Source of the DNA: Lachnospiraceae bacterium UBA1721
GTDB taxonomy: Bacteria > Bacillota > Clostridia > Lachnospirales > Lachnospiraceae
DNA length: 43,814 nt
Assembly: GCA_002317155.1 (NCBI GenBank)
Contig: DCIR01000036.1
Coordinates: 46,648 to 90,461, forward strand
Direction: 5' to 3'
Shown here in pieces: positions 7,753 through 15,558 of this stretch. Position numbers and translations under genes: made by a program. Below the pieces are notes generated by a model. It worked only from the letters and a program-made list of their open reading frames with translations. It made no database searches and was not told the origin of the DNA. Every line of letters starts with the position of its first letter. Positions within the stretch are counted from its first letter, which is position 1.

Positions 7753-8535
7753 CTATATACGTCTCAACACGGCTCTTACAGCCCAAAAGCAGAAATAATA
7801 TGCACTCACAAATACATTGAGTCCTTCTGCCTTTCTATAAAGAGCCCATATTCTTTTAATAGCCTCAAACTTGTTTGAGGACAGGGATTTACCATTTTTC
7901 CCCGGACGTCTGTACAACACCAGATTCTCATCAAGTCCGTATGCGATATTCCCTTCTCTTAAAAGCCTCCACCAAAGAGCAGTATCCTCACTCTTCATTA
8001 TAGGCATCATCAGTTTATCGCGCGGAATTTTATTAGTATCAAACATTACAGTACTCGTAAATATGGTTGTATTCTTAAGTGCCTGTCTGTAATTTATAGT
8101 CTCCGGCACATGAACTATCTTCCCAAGTCCTACCGCATTTTCATCAGCGAACTCATATCCGGTAAATACAAATGCCGCATCCTTATCCTTCATAAATCTC
8201 AGCTCTTTTTCAAGCTTATTACAATCCCAAACATCATCTCCATCAAGATACGCTACATATCTTCCATGAGACTCCTTCATGCCTCTGTTTCGAGCAGAAG
8301 CAGCACCCTTTTCATCTGTCTGATGAAAAAGCAAAATCTTATCTTCAAGCCCTTTGTCTGAAATGTATTTTTCTATTAATTCCGAAGAAGCATCATCACT
8401 GTGATCGTCAACAAGAATAAGTTCCCAGTCTGTGTAGCTTTGCTCAACGATACAATTCAGAGTATCAATTATGTAATTTTCCAATCTGTATACGGGAATA
8501 ATTACACTTACTGTCCCGCTGTAATCTCGTGCCAT
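7753..8535 (-). CDS. Glycosyltransferase family 2
   Basis: A 260-residue GT2 enzyme of GT-A fold. It shows VSVIIPVYRLENYIIDTLNC, the ELILVDDHSDD nucleotide-binding strand, GAASARNRGM and the metal-binding YLDGDDVWD. The later GWRL-like position reads DTALWWRLLREG. No convincing membrane anchor is present, so it acts at the cytoplasmic face, probably adding a sugar to a polysaccharide. It converges with the plus-strand operon, with 75 nt between the stops and no strong terminator, and lies downstream of the HPr terminator. Its ribosome site (GAGG about 12 nt upstream) is weak and no clear promoter is seen. Confidence 0.87.
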   Translation of the reverse strand: MARDYSGTVSVIIPVYRLENYIIDTLNCIVEQSYTDWELILVDDHSDDASSELIEKYISDKGLEDKILLFHQTDEKGAASARNRGMKESHGRYVAYLDGDDVWDCNKLEKELRFMKDKDAAFVFTGYEFADENAVGLGKIVHVPETINYRQALKNTTIFTSTVMFDTNKIPRDKLMMPIMKSEDTALWWRLLREGNIAYGLDENLVLYRRPGKNGKSLSSNKFEAIKRIWALYRKAEGLNVFVSAYYFCFWAVRAVLRRI

Positions 8536-8564
8536 ATGCTACAATGCCTCGTCTTATTAGTTTT

Positions 8565-8596
8565 AAAAAATGGCGCCTGCATTCGGCGCCATTTTT
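8565..8596 (-). terminator. Rho-independent terminator downstream of ptsH
   Basis: A GGCGCC-containing stem (8571-8577 with 8585-8591), extended by A/T pairs, has a 7-nt loop and ends in a T-run on the minus strand. A T-run also follows on the plus strand, so it may act in both directions. It separates the HPr gene from the GT2 gene. Confidence 0.8.
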
Positions 8597-8624
8597 AGTT
8601 CACTTATTTAACTGATGCTTAATC

Positions 8625-8888
8625 TTACTCACCCAAACCGGACTCAATAGCCTCGACCAAATCTGCAAGCGCTGCCTCTTCGTCTTCGCCCTCGCATATA
8701 AGCTCTATCTCATCACCGCACTTAACGCAGGCACCAAGTACACTGAGTACGCTCTTAGCATTTGCTACGCTATCCTTTACCTTAAAGGTAATCAGTGACT
8801 TAAACTGCATCGCTTCCTTGCACAAAAGTCCCGCAGGACTCAAATGAAGGCCGGTAGGGTTTTTAATAACTACCTTCTGACTTACCAT
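8625..8888 (-). CDS. ptsH: HPr-family phosphocarrier protein
   Basis: An 87-residue HPr protein, the usual family length. The His15 phosphorylation site is present in NPTGLHLSPAG and the regulatory serine Ser46 in NAKSVLSVLGA, which in Firmicutes is the HprK target. A TGGAGGT ribosome site 5 nt before the ATG at 8888 fixes the start; a reading from 8939 is rejected. Unusual is Ser at position 17 (codon AGT), where HPr proteins normally carry the catalytic Arg of GLHARPA. No ptsI is nearby; the gene sits 107 nt behind glmM with its own likely promoter and terminator. It is an HPr paralogue candidate with reduced phosphotransfer or a regulatory role, or the main HPr of the cell. Confidence 0.88.
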   Translation of the reverse strand: MVSQKVVIKNPTGLHLSPAGLLCKEAMQFKSLITFKVKDSVANAKSVLSVLGACVKCGDEIELICEGEDEEAALADLVEAIESGLGE

Positions 8889-8964
8889 GATGTACCTCCA
8901 ATATTCCCCGAGCATCCCCAATTGCTCTGTAAAGCACACAAAACATTTAATTTATGATATATAC

Positions 8965-8995
8965 ATCATACCATATTTCATCAAAAAAGTCACAA
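8965..8995 (-). promoter_or_regulatory. Predicted promoter for ptsH
   Basis: On the minus strand TATGAT (8965-8970) is preceded by TGG, forming an extended -10, with TTGTGA 19 nt upstream directly after the glmM stop codon. Leader length would be about 70 nt. Spacing is long, so the call depends on the extended -10. Confidence 0.4.
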
Positions 8996-10345
8996 TTAAA
9001 ACATTATATCCTGAATCAAAGCTGCAAGTTTTTCAGCCTCTTCCTGAATCTGTTTCTGATCCTTACCCTCGATCATAACACGCACGAGCGGCTCTGTTCC
9101 CGAAGGTCTGATAAGTACTCTTCCTTCACCTGCAAATCTGCTCTCCAAAGCTTCAATAGCCTCTTTGATCTCAGGGAACTCCATGTACTTGTCCTTCTTG
9201 TGGTTTGCTACCTTTGCATTAACCAGTGCCTGAGGAAGAACATCCATAACCTTCGCAAGTTCAGAGAGAGGCTTACCGCTCTCTACCATAACCTGAAGAA
9301 GATGAAGCGCGCTGAGCAGACCATCTCCGGTAGTATTCTCATCAAGGAAAATAATGTGACCGCTCTGCTCTCCGCCAAGTGATCCACCAATTTCCTTCAT
9401 TCTCTCAAGTACATATCTGTCTCCTACAGCAGTTCTCTCAAGATTGATACCATTCTTCTGGCACATGAGACTGAATCCAAGATTACTCATTACTGTAGCC
9501 ACAATGGTATCACCATTAAGTTTACCCTGGCTCTTCATATAATTGCCGATGATTGCCATAATCTGGTCACCATCAACCATTTTACCGTTCTCATCTACCG
9601 CAAGAAGTCTGTCTGCATCACCGTCAAAAGCTAATCCGACTGCAGCATTTTCAGCAACAACTCTTGCCTGAAGTTCTTCCATATGAGTAGAACCACAGTT
9701 AGCATTGATATTTGTTCCGTCCGGATGATTGTGAATAGCCACAATATCAGCACCTGACTTGGTCAGTGCCTCAATAGAAGTGTAATAAGATGCACCTTCA
9801 GCACAATCAACTACAATCTTCATTCCTGACAAATTGACATTAACGGCTCTTACAGAGTGATTGATATATTCCTCTCTGGCCTCAGTTCTTGTCTTAATTC
9901 TTCCCACTCCGGGGCCGATGGGGAACTTAATATCCTTCATATTGCTCTTAATCTGTGCCTCAATTTCATCCTCGAGAGCATCAGGAAGCTTAAATCCGTC
10001 TCCATCAAAAAACTTAATACCGTTAAATTCAACAGGATTGTGTGACGCTGAAATAACCACTCCGGCATCCACCATATATTTCTTTGTAAGATAAGCAACC
10101 GCAGGAGTAGGTACGACACCTACATAAACACAGTTAGCACCTACACTGCATGCACCTGCCATAAGTGCATTTGCAAGCATATCTCCCGAAATTCTTGTAT
10201 CACATCCGACCATAATAGTAGGCTTATGATTCTTCTGGCGTGTAAGTACATATGCACCTGCCTGACCAAGCTGCATGGCAAGCTGAGGAGTCAATTCCTC
10301 ATTAGCTACACCTCTTACACCATCTGTTCCAAACATTCTTCCCAT
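8996..10345 (-). CDS. glmM: Phosphoglucosamine mutase
   Basis: A 449-residue enzyme converting glucosamine-6-phosphate to glucosamine-1-phosphate for UDP-GlcNAc and peptidoglycan synthesis. It begins GRMFGTDGVRG. The catalytic phosphoserine is Ser101 in VISASHNPVEFNG, the metal loop DGDADR is at 241-246, the sugar-binding GGEQSGH ends at 330, and the phosphate-binding RPSGTEPLVRVMIEG is near the C-terminus. Full length and all motifs are intact. It follows cdaA and cdaR, the widely conserved Firmicutes order; in Bacillus and relatives GlmM binds CdaA and lowers c-di-AMP synthesis. Confidence 0.97.
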   Translation of the reverse strand: MGRMFGTDGVRGVANEELTPQLAMQLGQAGAYVLTRQKNHKPTIMVGCDTRISGDMLANALMAGACSVGANCVYVGVVPTPAVAYLTKKYMVDAGVVISASHNPVEFNGIKFFDGDGFKLPDALEDEIEAQIKSNMKDIKFPIGPGVGRIKTRTEAREEYINHSVRAVNVNLSGMKIVVDCAEGASYYTSIEALTKSGADIVAIHNHPDGTNINANCGSTHMEELQARVVAENAAVGLAFDGDADRLLAVDENGKMVDGDQIMAIIGNYMKSQGKLNGDTIVATVMSNLGFSLMCQKNGINLERTAVGDRYVLERMKEIGGSLGGEQSGHIIFLDENTTGDGLLSALHLLQVMVESGKPLSELAKVMDVLPQALVNAKVANHKKDKYMEFPEIKEAIEALESRFAGEGRVLIRPSGTEPLVRVMIEGKDQKQIQEEAEKLAALIQDIMF

Positions 10346-10435
10346 AAGTAGACCTCTTTATCTTTTTACCATCCGACTATCAAACTAACTGCAAAACAAT
10401 ATTTCAGTCTGAATTGCAATCCGGATAAAAATAAT

Positions 10436-11707
10436 TTAGTTATAAGTAATCTTTATCTCAAGATCAATCTCAACAGGAGATGTAACATTACCGCTCACAT
10501 AAATATTAACCGGAATCTTATATGTATCTGCCTTGAGATTCGTTATATCATTTGCATCCATCCACTCAGCAAAATCTATCGCAGCAACTATTGAATCGAC
10601 CGTCAATGCATCCAGCTCTTCCTTAAGTCCTGCCAACGTAACAACCATTTTATCTGTCGGAGAGACTATTGTAGCCACCGCGCCTGAAGGCAGATTGTTA
10701 AATACTACCGAAGAAGTACTTACATCAAAGTTCTTGTACTCCTTCTCCTCTATAAATACAGTTACTGTAGCACTTCCGTCATAATCGGGATCTGCAAAAA
10801 TAATACCGTCCGGAAGATACTTGCTCAAATCAACCGTGCTTACAACATCTGTTTCCGCGCCACTGATATCTACAGAATCCGTAATAAACAATCTGTTGAC
10901 CGCGCTGATATCTGAAGGACTACCCGCAATTTTGATAGTTGCAGGGCTTACCTGGAGACTGCCGGTATAGAGATATCCCTCCGCAGGAGTTCCCGCCTTT
11001 GATGCGTAAATAGTTACCGTCTTAATCTCCAGTATCTCGACATTAACGTGTACATAGTCAACCTGCTTGGTTATACTGTTCTCGTTAATCTCATTTTTAT
11101 CTTTATCATAAAGAATAATTTCTACGTTCGCAGAAAGAGAGTTTTTCGCATTGGTTACATCAATGGTAACTGCCGCAGATTCTACTCTGTCAATTGCTGA
11201 CTTAGGGCCTGAAATCTCGATCATATTCTGATCAGCCTTCATACCACCAACCATGTATCCGTCAGCAGCCTGACCGACATACCTGTTTTCAAGCTGAATA
11301 TACTTTCTCTCTTTATCCTCAAGCTCGACCTTGATATAGCTTCTGTCACCCTTTACAGATTCAACAGAGTTATTGCCATACACTGAATAGACAATAGCAA
11401 TTTCTCCGTCCACCATATTAGCCACATCTGCTTCTGCGAGAATATCACTCACCTTCAATGAACTGAGTACACTCTTAGGAGCTCTTACCACAACGTTTAC
11501 GGTATCAGTCTGGCCGACAATATTGTATACCTGATTATTCTCATCAAATAATTCGGTATTAATCAGCGTAACCTTAACGTTTTGGAAGGTCTGGGTATCG
11601 GTAGGATTATTAGCCTGTACCACTACAAACCAAATCAAAAAAGCCAATACTAATGAAACTATCTTAAGCCACCAGTCATCCAGGAGCCATGCTTTAACTT
11701 TCTTCAT
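10436..11707 (-). CDS. cdaR: YbbR-domain protein, CdaA regulator CdaR
   Basis: A 423-residue protein with one N-terminal membrane anchor (about residues 12-32, LKIVSLVLAFLIWFVVVQ) and an extracytoplasmic part made of about four YbbR repeats, seen as recurring segments such as VNVVVRAPKSVLSSLKVSDI, IEISGPKSAIDRVESAAV, IKIAGSPSDISAVNRLFI and the last VVTLAGLKEELDALTV. In Bacillus and Listeria, CdaR/YbbR binds and tunes the diadenylate cyclase CdaA. It overlaps cdaA by 14 nt and precedes glmM, as in other Firmicutes. It should not be confused with the unrelated diacid regulator also called CdaR. Confidence 0.93.
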   Translation of the reverse strand: MKKVKAWLLDDWWLKIVSLVLAFLIWFVVVQANNPTDTQTFQNVKVTLINTELFDENNQVYNIVGQTDTVNVVVRAPKSVLSSLKVSDILAEADVANMVDGEIAIVYSVYGNNSVESVKGDRSYIKVELEDKERKYIQLENRYVGQAADGYMVGGMKADQNMIEISGPKSAIDRVESAAVTIDVTNAKNSLSANVEIILYDKDKNEINENSITKQVDYVHVNVEILEIKTVTIYASKAGTPAEGYLYTGSLQVSPATIKIAGSPSDISAVNRLFITDSVDISGAETDVVSTVDLSKYLPDGIIFADPDYDGSATVTVFIEEKEYKNFDVSTSSVVFNNLPSGAVATIVSPTDKMVVTLAGLKEELDALTVDSIVAAIDFAEWMDANDITNLKADTYKIPVNIYVSGNVTSPVEIDLEIKITYN

Positions 11708-12641
11708 TCTTAGCTCCTTCCTTATCAGTCACGCACTCATTAGCTACAGGTTTTGTAGCCTCCTTGCGCTCCTGTTTCTTTCTCTTTCTGGTCTTTTTAT
11801 TCTTGCGCTTATCTTCCTCAGGATTGCCGAGCATATGCGCAACAAGTCTGTTTCTTAAGCTCTCGCCGTCAGAAATCATCTCAAGCTTACCGTCGAAAGC
11901 AATAGAAATTCTTCCGGTCTCCTCAGATACAACTATAGTAACCGAATCAGTATTCTCAGAAGCACCGATTGCCGCTCTGTGTCTTGTTCCAAGTGCCTTG
12001 CTGACAGTAAGACTCTCAGTACGGGGAAGATAGCAGGTAGCAGATGTAACTCTGTTACCGACGATAATAACTGCTCCGTCATGGAGAGGCGTATTCTTCT
12101 CAAAAATATTAATCAACAATGCGCTTGAAACCTTAGCATCAATAGAAATACCTGTAGTCTCATACTCCTTGAGCGACTCTTTTTTCTGCAACACAATAAG
12201 CGCTCCGGTCTTAGCCTTTCCCATTGCAGTGCAGGCCTTTACCAGTTCGTTAATAGTATCATCATTAAAGTTCTCGTTCTCAGTATGATGAACACCTGTT
12301 GAGATGATACTTGCAAGCATGTTCTTTCTACCGAGATTCTCAAGACCTTTACGAAGCTCAGGCTGAAGTACTATCAAAAGTGCAAATACCGCATAGTTAA
12401 TAATCTTTTGGGCGATCCACAGAATAGTGTCCATGTTTGCCAGAAAGGCAATCAATAGGAATACAATAATTACAATGATTCCTTTAAGAAGCGACCAGGC
12501 TCTTGTAGTCTTGGTCCACTTTAAAAGATAATACAACAAAAAGGCGATGATCAGGATTTCTATCACATCGCCTGGATTAATGGTAGTACTATATATGCCT
12601 AGGTTTTTTAAGTAATCAACAACCTTGCCCCACCATTCCAT
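11694..12641 (-). CDS. cdaA: Membrane diadenylate cyclase CdaA (c-di-AMP synthase)
   Basis: A 315-residue enzyme making cyclic di-AMP from two ATP. Three membrane helices lie at about residues 25-41, 52-68 and 74-91, followed by the DAC domain with its two nucleotide motifs: DGA at 188-190 (LHDGAVIIVGNRV) and RHR at 220-222 (GTRHRAAIG). Catalytic residues are intact. The protein is longer than the typical 270-280 residues because of a C-terminal tail from about 275 containing KRKNKKTRKRKKQERK, strongly basic. The ribosome site GAGGAG is about 14 nt before the ATG, inside the end of the upstream gene, so translation may be coupled. c-di-AMP controls potassium, osmolyte and cell-wall balance. 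Confidence 0.95.
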   Translation of the reverse strand: MEWWGKVVDYLKNLGIYSTTINPGDVIEILIIAFLLYYLLKWTKTTRAWSLLKGIIVIIVFLLIAFLANMDTILWIAQKIINYAVFALLIVLQPELRKGLENLGRKNMLASIISTGVHHTENENFNDDTINELVKACTAMGKAKTGALIVLQKKESLKEYETTGISIDAKVSSALLINIFEKNTPLHDGAVIIVGNRVTSATCYLPRTESLTVSKALGTRHRAAIGASENTDSVTIVVSEETGRISIAFDGKLEMISDGESLRNRLVAHMLGNPEEDKRKNKKTRKRKKQERKEATKPVANECVTDKEGAKNEES

Positions 12642-12646
12642 TTACA

Positions 12647-13840
12647 CTAAAACAGCTCCTCTAATTCATCAGGCATGCTTTCATCTTCTGCGACCTCAGC
12701 ATCGCCCTCATAATATTCATCGGAAGATTCGTAATACTCACCGTTCTCGTCATATCCGACCTCATCGACGTATTCTCCGTCGACACCTTCCTCAGTCAGA
12801 TACTCGTCCTCGTAGTACTCCTCTTCATACTCATCAACATTGATACCGTCATCATAGATATCATTTGTATAAATATCATCAGTACTTCCGGTAACGTAAC
12901 CACGTCTTCCGGTCTTCTGTCTGTTGATACTCTTAGACTTAGGTGTAGCAATTCCAAGATTAATCTTAGGGACTGCCTTCACATAATAGTAATAATCATC
13001 GTCCTCAAACTGTACGCGCTCGGTTCTCTCAAAATCCACACAGTACACGAAGAACTTGATTGCAAAAGCAATTGCAACAGAAAGAACGGTTGTAAGGATA
13101 ATAGATATCAAAGACAAACCGGTGTCGATAATTATATCTCCTACAATGAGCACTACTATCTCAATAATAGCTCCTGCTCCGATTGCGATTTCCCAGTTTC
13201 TCTTCACAGGAAGTCTGCGTAATAAATACACGGCAATAATAGTAACCGCTGAAGCCACAATGAGTACTATCATTCCCTTATTAGCCAAAAATGCATCAAC
13301 AATAAGCTTAAGCTGCTCAGCGGCATCTCCTAATTCCATAGTTCCTATTGCAGTCGCATTCGCAGTTAATACCTTGATAAAACAATAAGCAACAATTCCC
13401 ACTGCTGCTGCCACAGCAGATCCGGGATTACTGGCAACACCCAAAATAATAGGCAATACACATGGCATTTTCCAGAACAGCAATACCGGAACAATAATTG
13501 CCACTATTGATTCCTTCGTCGAAAATCTCAGCAACAGCAAATACAGTATAAGGAAAAGAATCAAACATAAAGCTGCCGCAATAAGGCTGAGACTGTATGT
13601 GTGTAATAATATAAATGCCGCTGCAAGAATAACCATAACACCGGCAGGGAGGAATGAGCAGAGCAAAGAAGCAATCAGCTCGATAGCCACACTGTCAATC
13701 TTGGTAAAGAATCCAAGTCTTGAGTTGATGGTATGGAATACAATAAATGCAACAAAAAGCTTGAGCACCGGAACAACAAATGCATCAATTTTGTTATAAA
13801 TCTGTATTATTTTTTCTCTGATTTCAAATATAATCTTCAT
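12647..13840 (-). CDS. Polytopic membrane protein with long acidic C-terminal tail
   Basis: A 397-residue protein of no recognised family. Residues 1-275 hold about eight to ten hydrophobic helices, with paired segments such as VMVILAAAFILLHTYSLSLI and SIVAIIVPVLLFWKMPCVLP. From about residue 300 the protein becomes hydrophilic; the last 80 residues are dominated by Asp, Glu, Tyr and Gly (for example DEYEEEYYEDEYLTEEG). It overlaps the preceding gene by 17 nt and ends 5 nt before cdaA, whose ribosome site lies within its last codons. The context suggests a membrane partner in the c-di-AMP/envelope module, but no function is shown. Confidence 0.8.
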   Translation of the reverse strand: MKIIFEIREKIIQIYNKIDAFVVPVLKLFVAFIVFHTINSRLGFFTKIDSVAIELIASLLCSFLPAGVMVILAAAFILLHTYSLSLIAAALCLILFLILYLLLLRFSTKESIVAIIVPVLLFWKMPCVLPIILGVASNPGSAVAAAVGIVAYCFIKVLTANATAIGTMELGDAAEQLKLIVDAFLANKGMIVLIVASAVTIIAVYLLRRLPVKRNWEIAIGAGAIIEIVVLIVGDIIIDTGLSLISIILTTVLSVAIAFAIKFFVYCVDFERTERVQFEDDDYYYYVKAVPKINLGIATPKSKSINRQKTGRRGYVTGSTDDIYTNDIYDDGINVDEYEEEYYEDEYLTEEGVDGEYVDEVGYDENGEYYESSDEYYEGDAEVAEDESMPDELEELF

Positions 13841-14237
13841 CCGTCTTTTTTTGAGCCTTGTCTATTCTCCTGAGTTTCTTCAGGCTGCTCTTATACCTTC
13901 CAATGTTTACCCTGGCGTTAATATACTGCGCCATGCATACAATATATGAGATTGCTACATATATGACGAGCAAAATCAAATAATATTTACCGAACTCTCT
14001 TCCCATTTCTGCGAAGTTCATATCGTAAATATTTTCCATATATTCTTCAAAGTGATAGTAAACATAAATAGCTACGCCGAAAATAAAGGAAATGGTTATG
14101 CTGAATATCGCCTTTATTATAGACAATGCCACATAGTCCGAACGGAAATATCTTCCGATTCGCAAATGCTGCTTTCCTTTTCCACTTTCGTACGATGCCA
14201 TTCTGGTCATAAGTATGACCTTATCCTGATTAAGCAT
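13824..14237 (-). CDS. Small two-helix membrane protein of unknown function
   Basis: A 137-residue protein with two membrane helices, about residues 40-61 (IIKAIFSITISFIFGVAIYV) and 83-104 (YLILLVIYVAISYIVCMAQY), flanked by basic segments. The C-terminus is KSSLKKLRRIDKAQKKTDEDYI, a likely cytoplasmic tail. A longer reading from a GTG at 14273 has no ribosome site, while GAGGA lies 7 nt before the ATG at 14237, so the shorter start is preferred. It overlaps the acidic-tail membrane protein gene by 17 nt, which suggests coupled translation and joint function. No family recognised. Confidence 0.72.
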   Translation of the reverse strand: MLNQDKVILMTRMASYESGKGKQHLRIGRYFRSDYVALSIIKAIFSITISFIFGVAIYVYYHFEEYMENIYDMNFAEMGREFGKYYLILLVIYVAISYIVCMAQYINARVNIGRYKSSLKKLRRIDKAQKKTDEDYI

Positions 14238-14295
14238 AGCTGTCCTCGTACTGTTAATTTCTCGCTTCTGCACGCTATGAGATTCTTACTGCTTA

Positions 14296-14706
14296 TCAGC
14301 TTCTTGTAATAAATCCATGAGTGGCAGTTTTACTCTTATCTTTTGATGTCGCCGCATGAGCATTGATATCTTTTGCCATCTTATTAAGACTATTTGTCAT
14401 ATTCATACGACACTTATCGCAAAATCTACCAGATCTGATTGATGCTCCGCAACTCTCGCAGTTAATCATCACTGCCGAATCTGCAGAAAGTTCAAGTCTA
14501 TCCTCGCGAATCCACTGATTAATCTGTGCCTTATCAACCTCACAGGCCTCGGATATCTCATTCATTCCGGCCCCGGGATTGTCACGAAGATAATTTTTAA
14601 CATCCTGAAATTTTGCCTCTAATGCCTCTCTGCACACAGGGCAAATAGGTAATCCGGCAATATAATTAAACATGCGTCCGCATTTACGGCAGGTTCTAAC
14701 GTTCAT
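14296..14706 (-). CDS. Flagellar-region zinc-ribbon protein (TIGR03826/YvyF type)
   Basis: A 136-residue protein. The N-terminus has a zinc ribbon (CRKCGRMFNY ... LPICPVCRE), the middle a helix-turn-helix-like segment (EISEACEVDKAQINQWIRED), and the C-terminal part a second ribbon (CESCGASI ... FCDKC). This architecture matches the flagellar-operon protein family TIGR03826, which includes Bacillus YvyF, encoded beside comF and flgM. Here it also follows comF. The ATG at 14706 has GGAGA 8 nt upstream and is preferred over an in-frame start at 14727. Its role in motility is known only by association. Confidence 0.82.
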   Translation of the reverse strand: MNVRTCRKCGRMFNYIAGLPICPVCREALEAKFQDVKNYLRDNPGAGMNEISEACEVDKAQINQWIREDRLELSADSAVMINCESCGASIRSGRFCDKCRMNMTNSLNKMAKDINAHAATSKDKSKTATHGFITRS

Positions 14707-14791
14707 ACTAATCTCCGCATCTCGCATCTGTTTAGTTTAAGCTATCCGCCTTTGGTGGCGAGACGCTACAGATACGGCTCAAAGAGTCGCT

Positions 14792-14808
14792 GTGAAAAAT
14801 TTTTTCAC
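14792..14808. repeat. Near-perfect palindrome between comF and the zinc-ribbon gene
   Basis: GTGAAAAATTTTTTCAC has two perfect 8-nt arms around one central T. As RNA it gives a short stem GUGAA/UUCAC with an A/U loop, but no T-run follows on the minus strand, so it is not a convincing terminator. It could be a binding site for a flagellar-gene promoter here. Confidence 0.4.
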
Positions 14809-14828
14809 GCTTAACCTTTAATCTATGG

Positions 14829-15518
14829 CTAAACAGAGCTTCCTCCGGCCAGTGTAATAAAGAATATATTATCTACTCCGGCATCCTTAAAAACCCTCGC
14901 AGCTTCATCGAGCGTAGTGCCGGTAGTATAAATGTCATCAATAATTATAATCGTTCTTAATTTTACACTATTTCGGCTAATAATAAAAGCATTTTTTAAG
15001 TTTGCACGTCTCTCACCACGCGACAGCATCTTCATTGCAGTGGTGTTTTTGACTCTTTTTAACAGACCTCTTTCCGTTGGCACTCCCGTATATTTTGTTA
15101 TTGCTTTTGCAAGTTCCTCTGCCTGATTATAACCTCTTTTATTCAGCTTACCCTTATACAATGGAATAGGTACCAATGCATCCGGGTTGACTTTTCTTAT
15201 AAAATCTCCCAGATATTCAGCTATCTGTTCTCCGTAATACTCAGCGTATTCGCGTCTCCCACCATACTTAAACCTGTATATCGACATAGCAGATGAAGCA
15301 TATTCATACAGACTTCGACCTCTTGTAAAAATATGCTCCGCATTTTCGCAGTCACTGCATAACGTCGATTCTTCCATCAACTTTTTACCACACCTTATAC
15401 ACCAGGGTGGACTTATCAGCTTGAATCCATCGATGCATGATGAGCAAATCTTTTCACCGAATGGATAAACTATTCTGTCACATACCGGACAACGCCTGGG
15501 ATAAACGAGCTGAATCAT
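14829..15518 (-). CDS. comFC: ComF-family phosphoribosyltransferase-like protein
   Basis: A 229-residue ComF/GntX-family protein. The N-terminal zinc-finger region has CPVC, CSSC, CIRC and CSDC pairs within the first 55 residues. The C-terminal phosphoribosyltransferase-like domain has VPIPLYKGKLNKRGYNQAEE and the PRPP-binding loop IIIIDDIYTTGTTLDEAA. In transformable Firmicutes ComFC helps DNA uptake together with ComFA; no comFA is in the window. The reading could start at a GTG (15521) or the adjacent ATG (15518); neither has a good ribosome site. It lies 40 nt behind recD2, so it is probably co-transcribed with it. Confidence 0.9.
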   Translation of the reverse strand: MIQLVYPRRCPVCDRIVYPFGEKICSSCIDGFKLISPPWCIRCGKKLMEESTLCSDCENAEHIFTRGRSLYEYASSAMSIYRFKYGGRREYAEYYGEQIAEYLGDFIRKVNPDALVPIPLYKGKLNKRGYNQAEELAKAITKYTGVPTERGLLKRVKNTTAMKMLSRGERRANLKNAFIISRNSVKLRTIIIIDDIYTTGTTLDEAARVFKDAGVDNIFFITLAGGSSV

Positions 15519-15558
15519 CACGTCAGCGCATTTATTTAAAAAAACAATAAGTCTTATA

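Noticed and set aside
7739..7756. ATAGCAT/ATGCTAT hairpin between the convergent genes
   Set aside because: It overlaps the minus-strand stop codon and has no T-run on either side, so it was not called a terminator.
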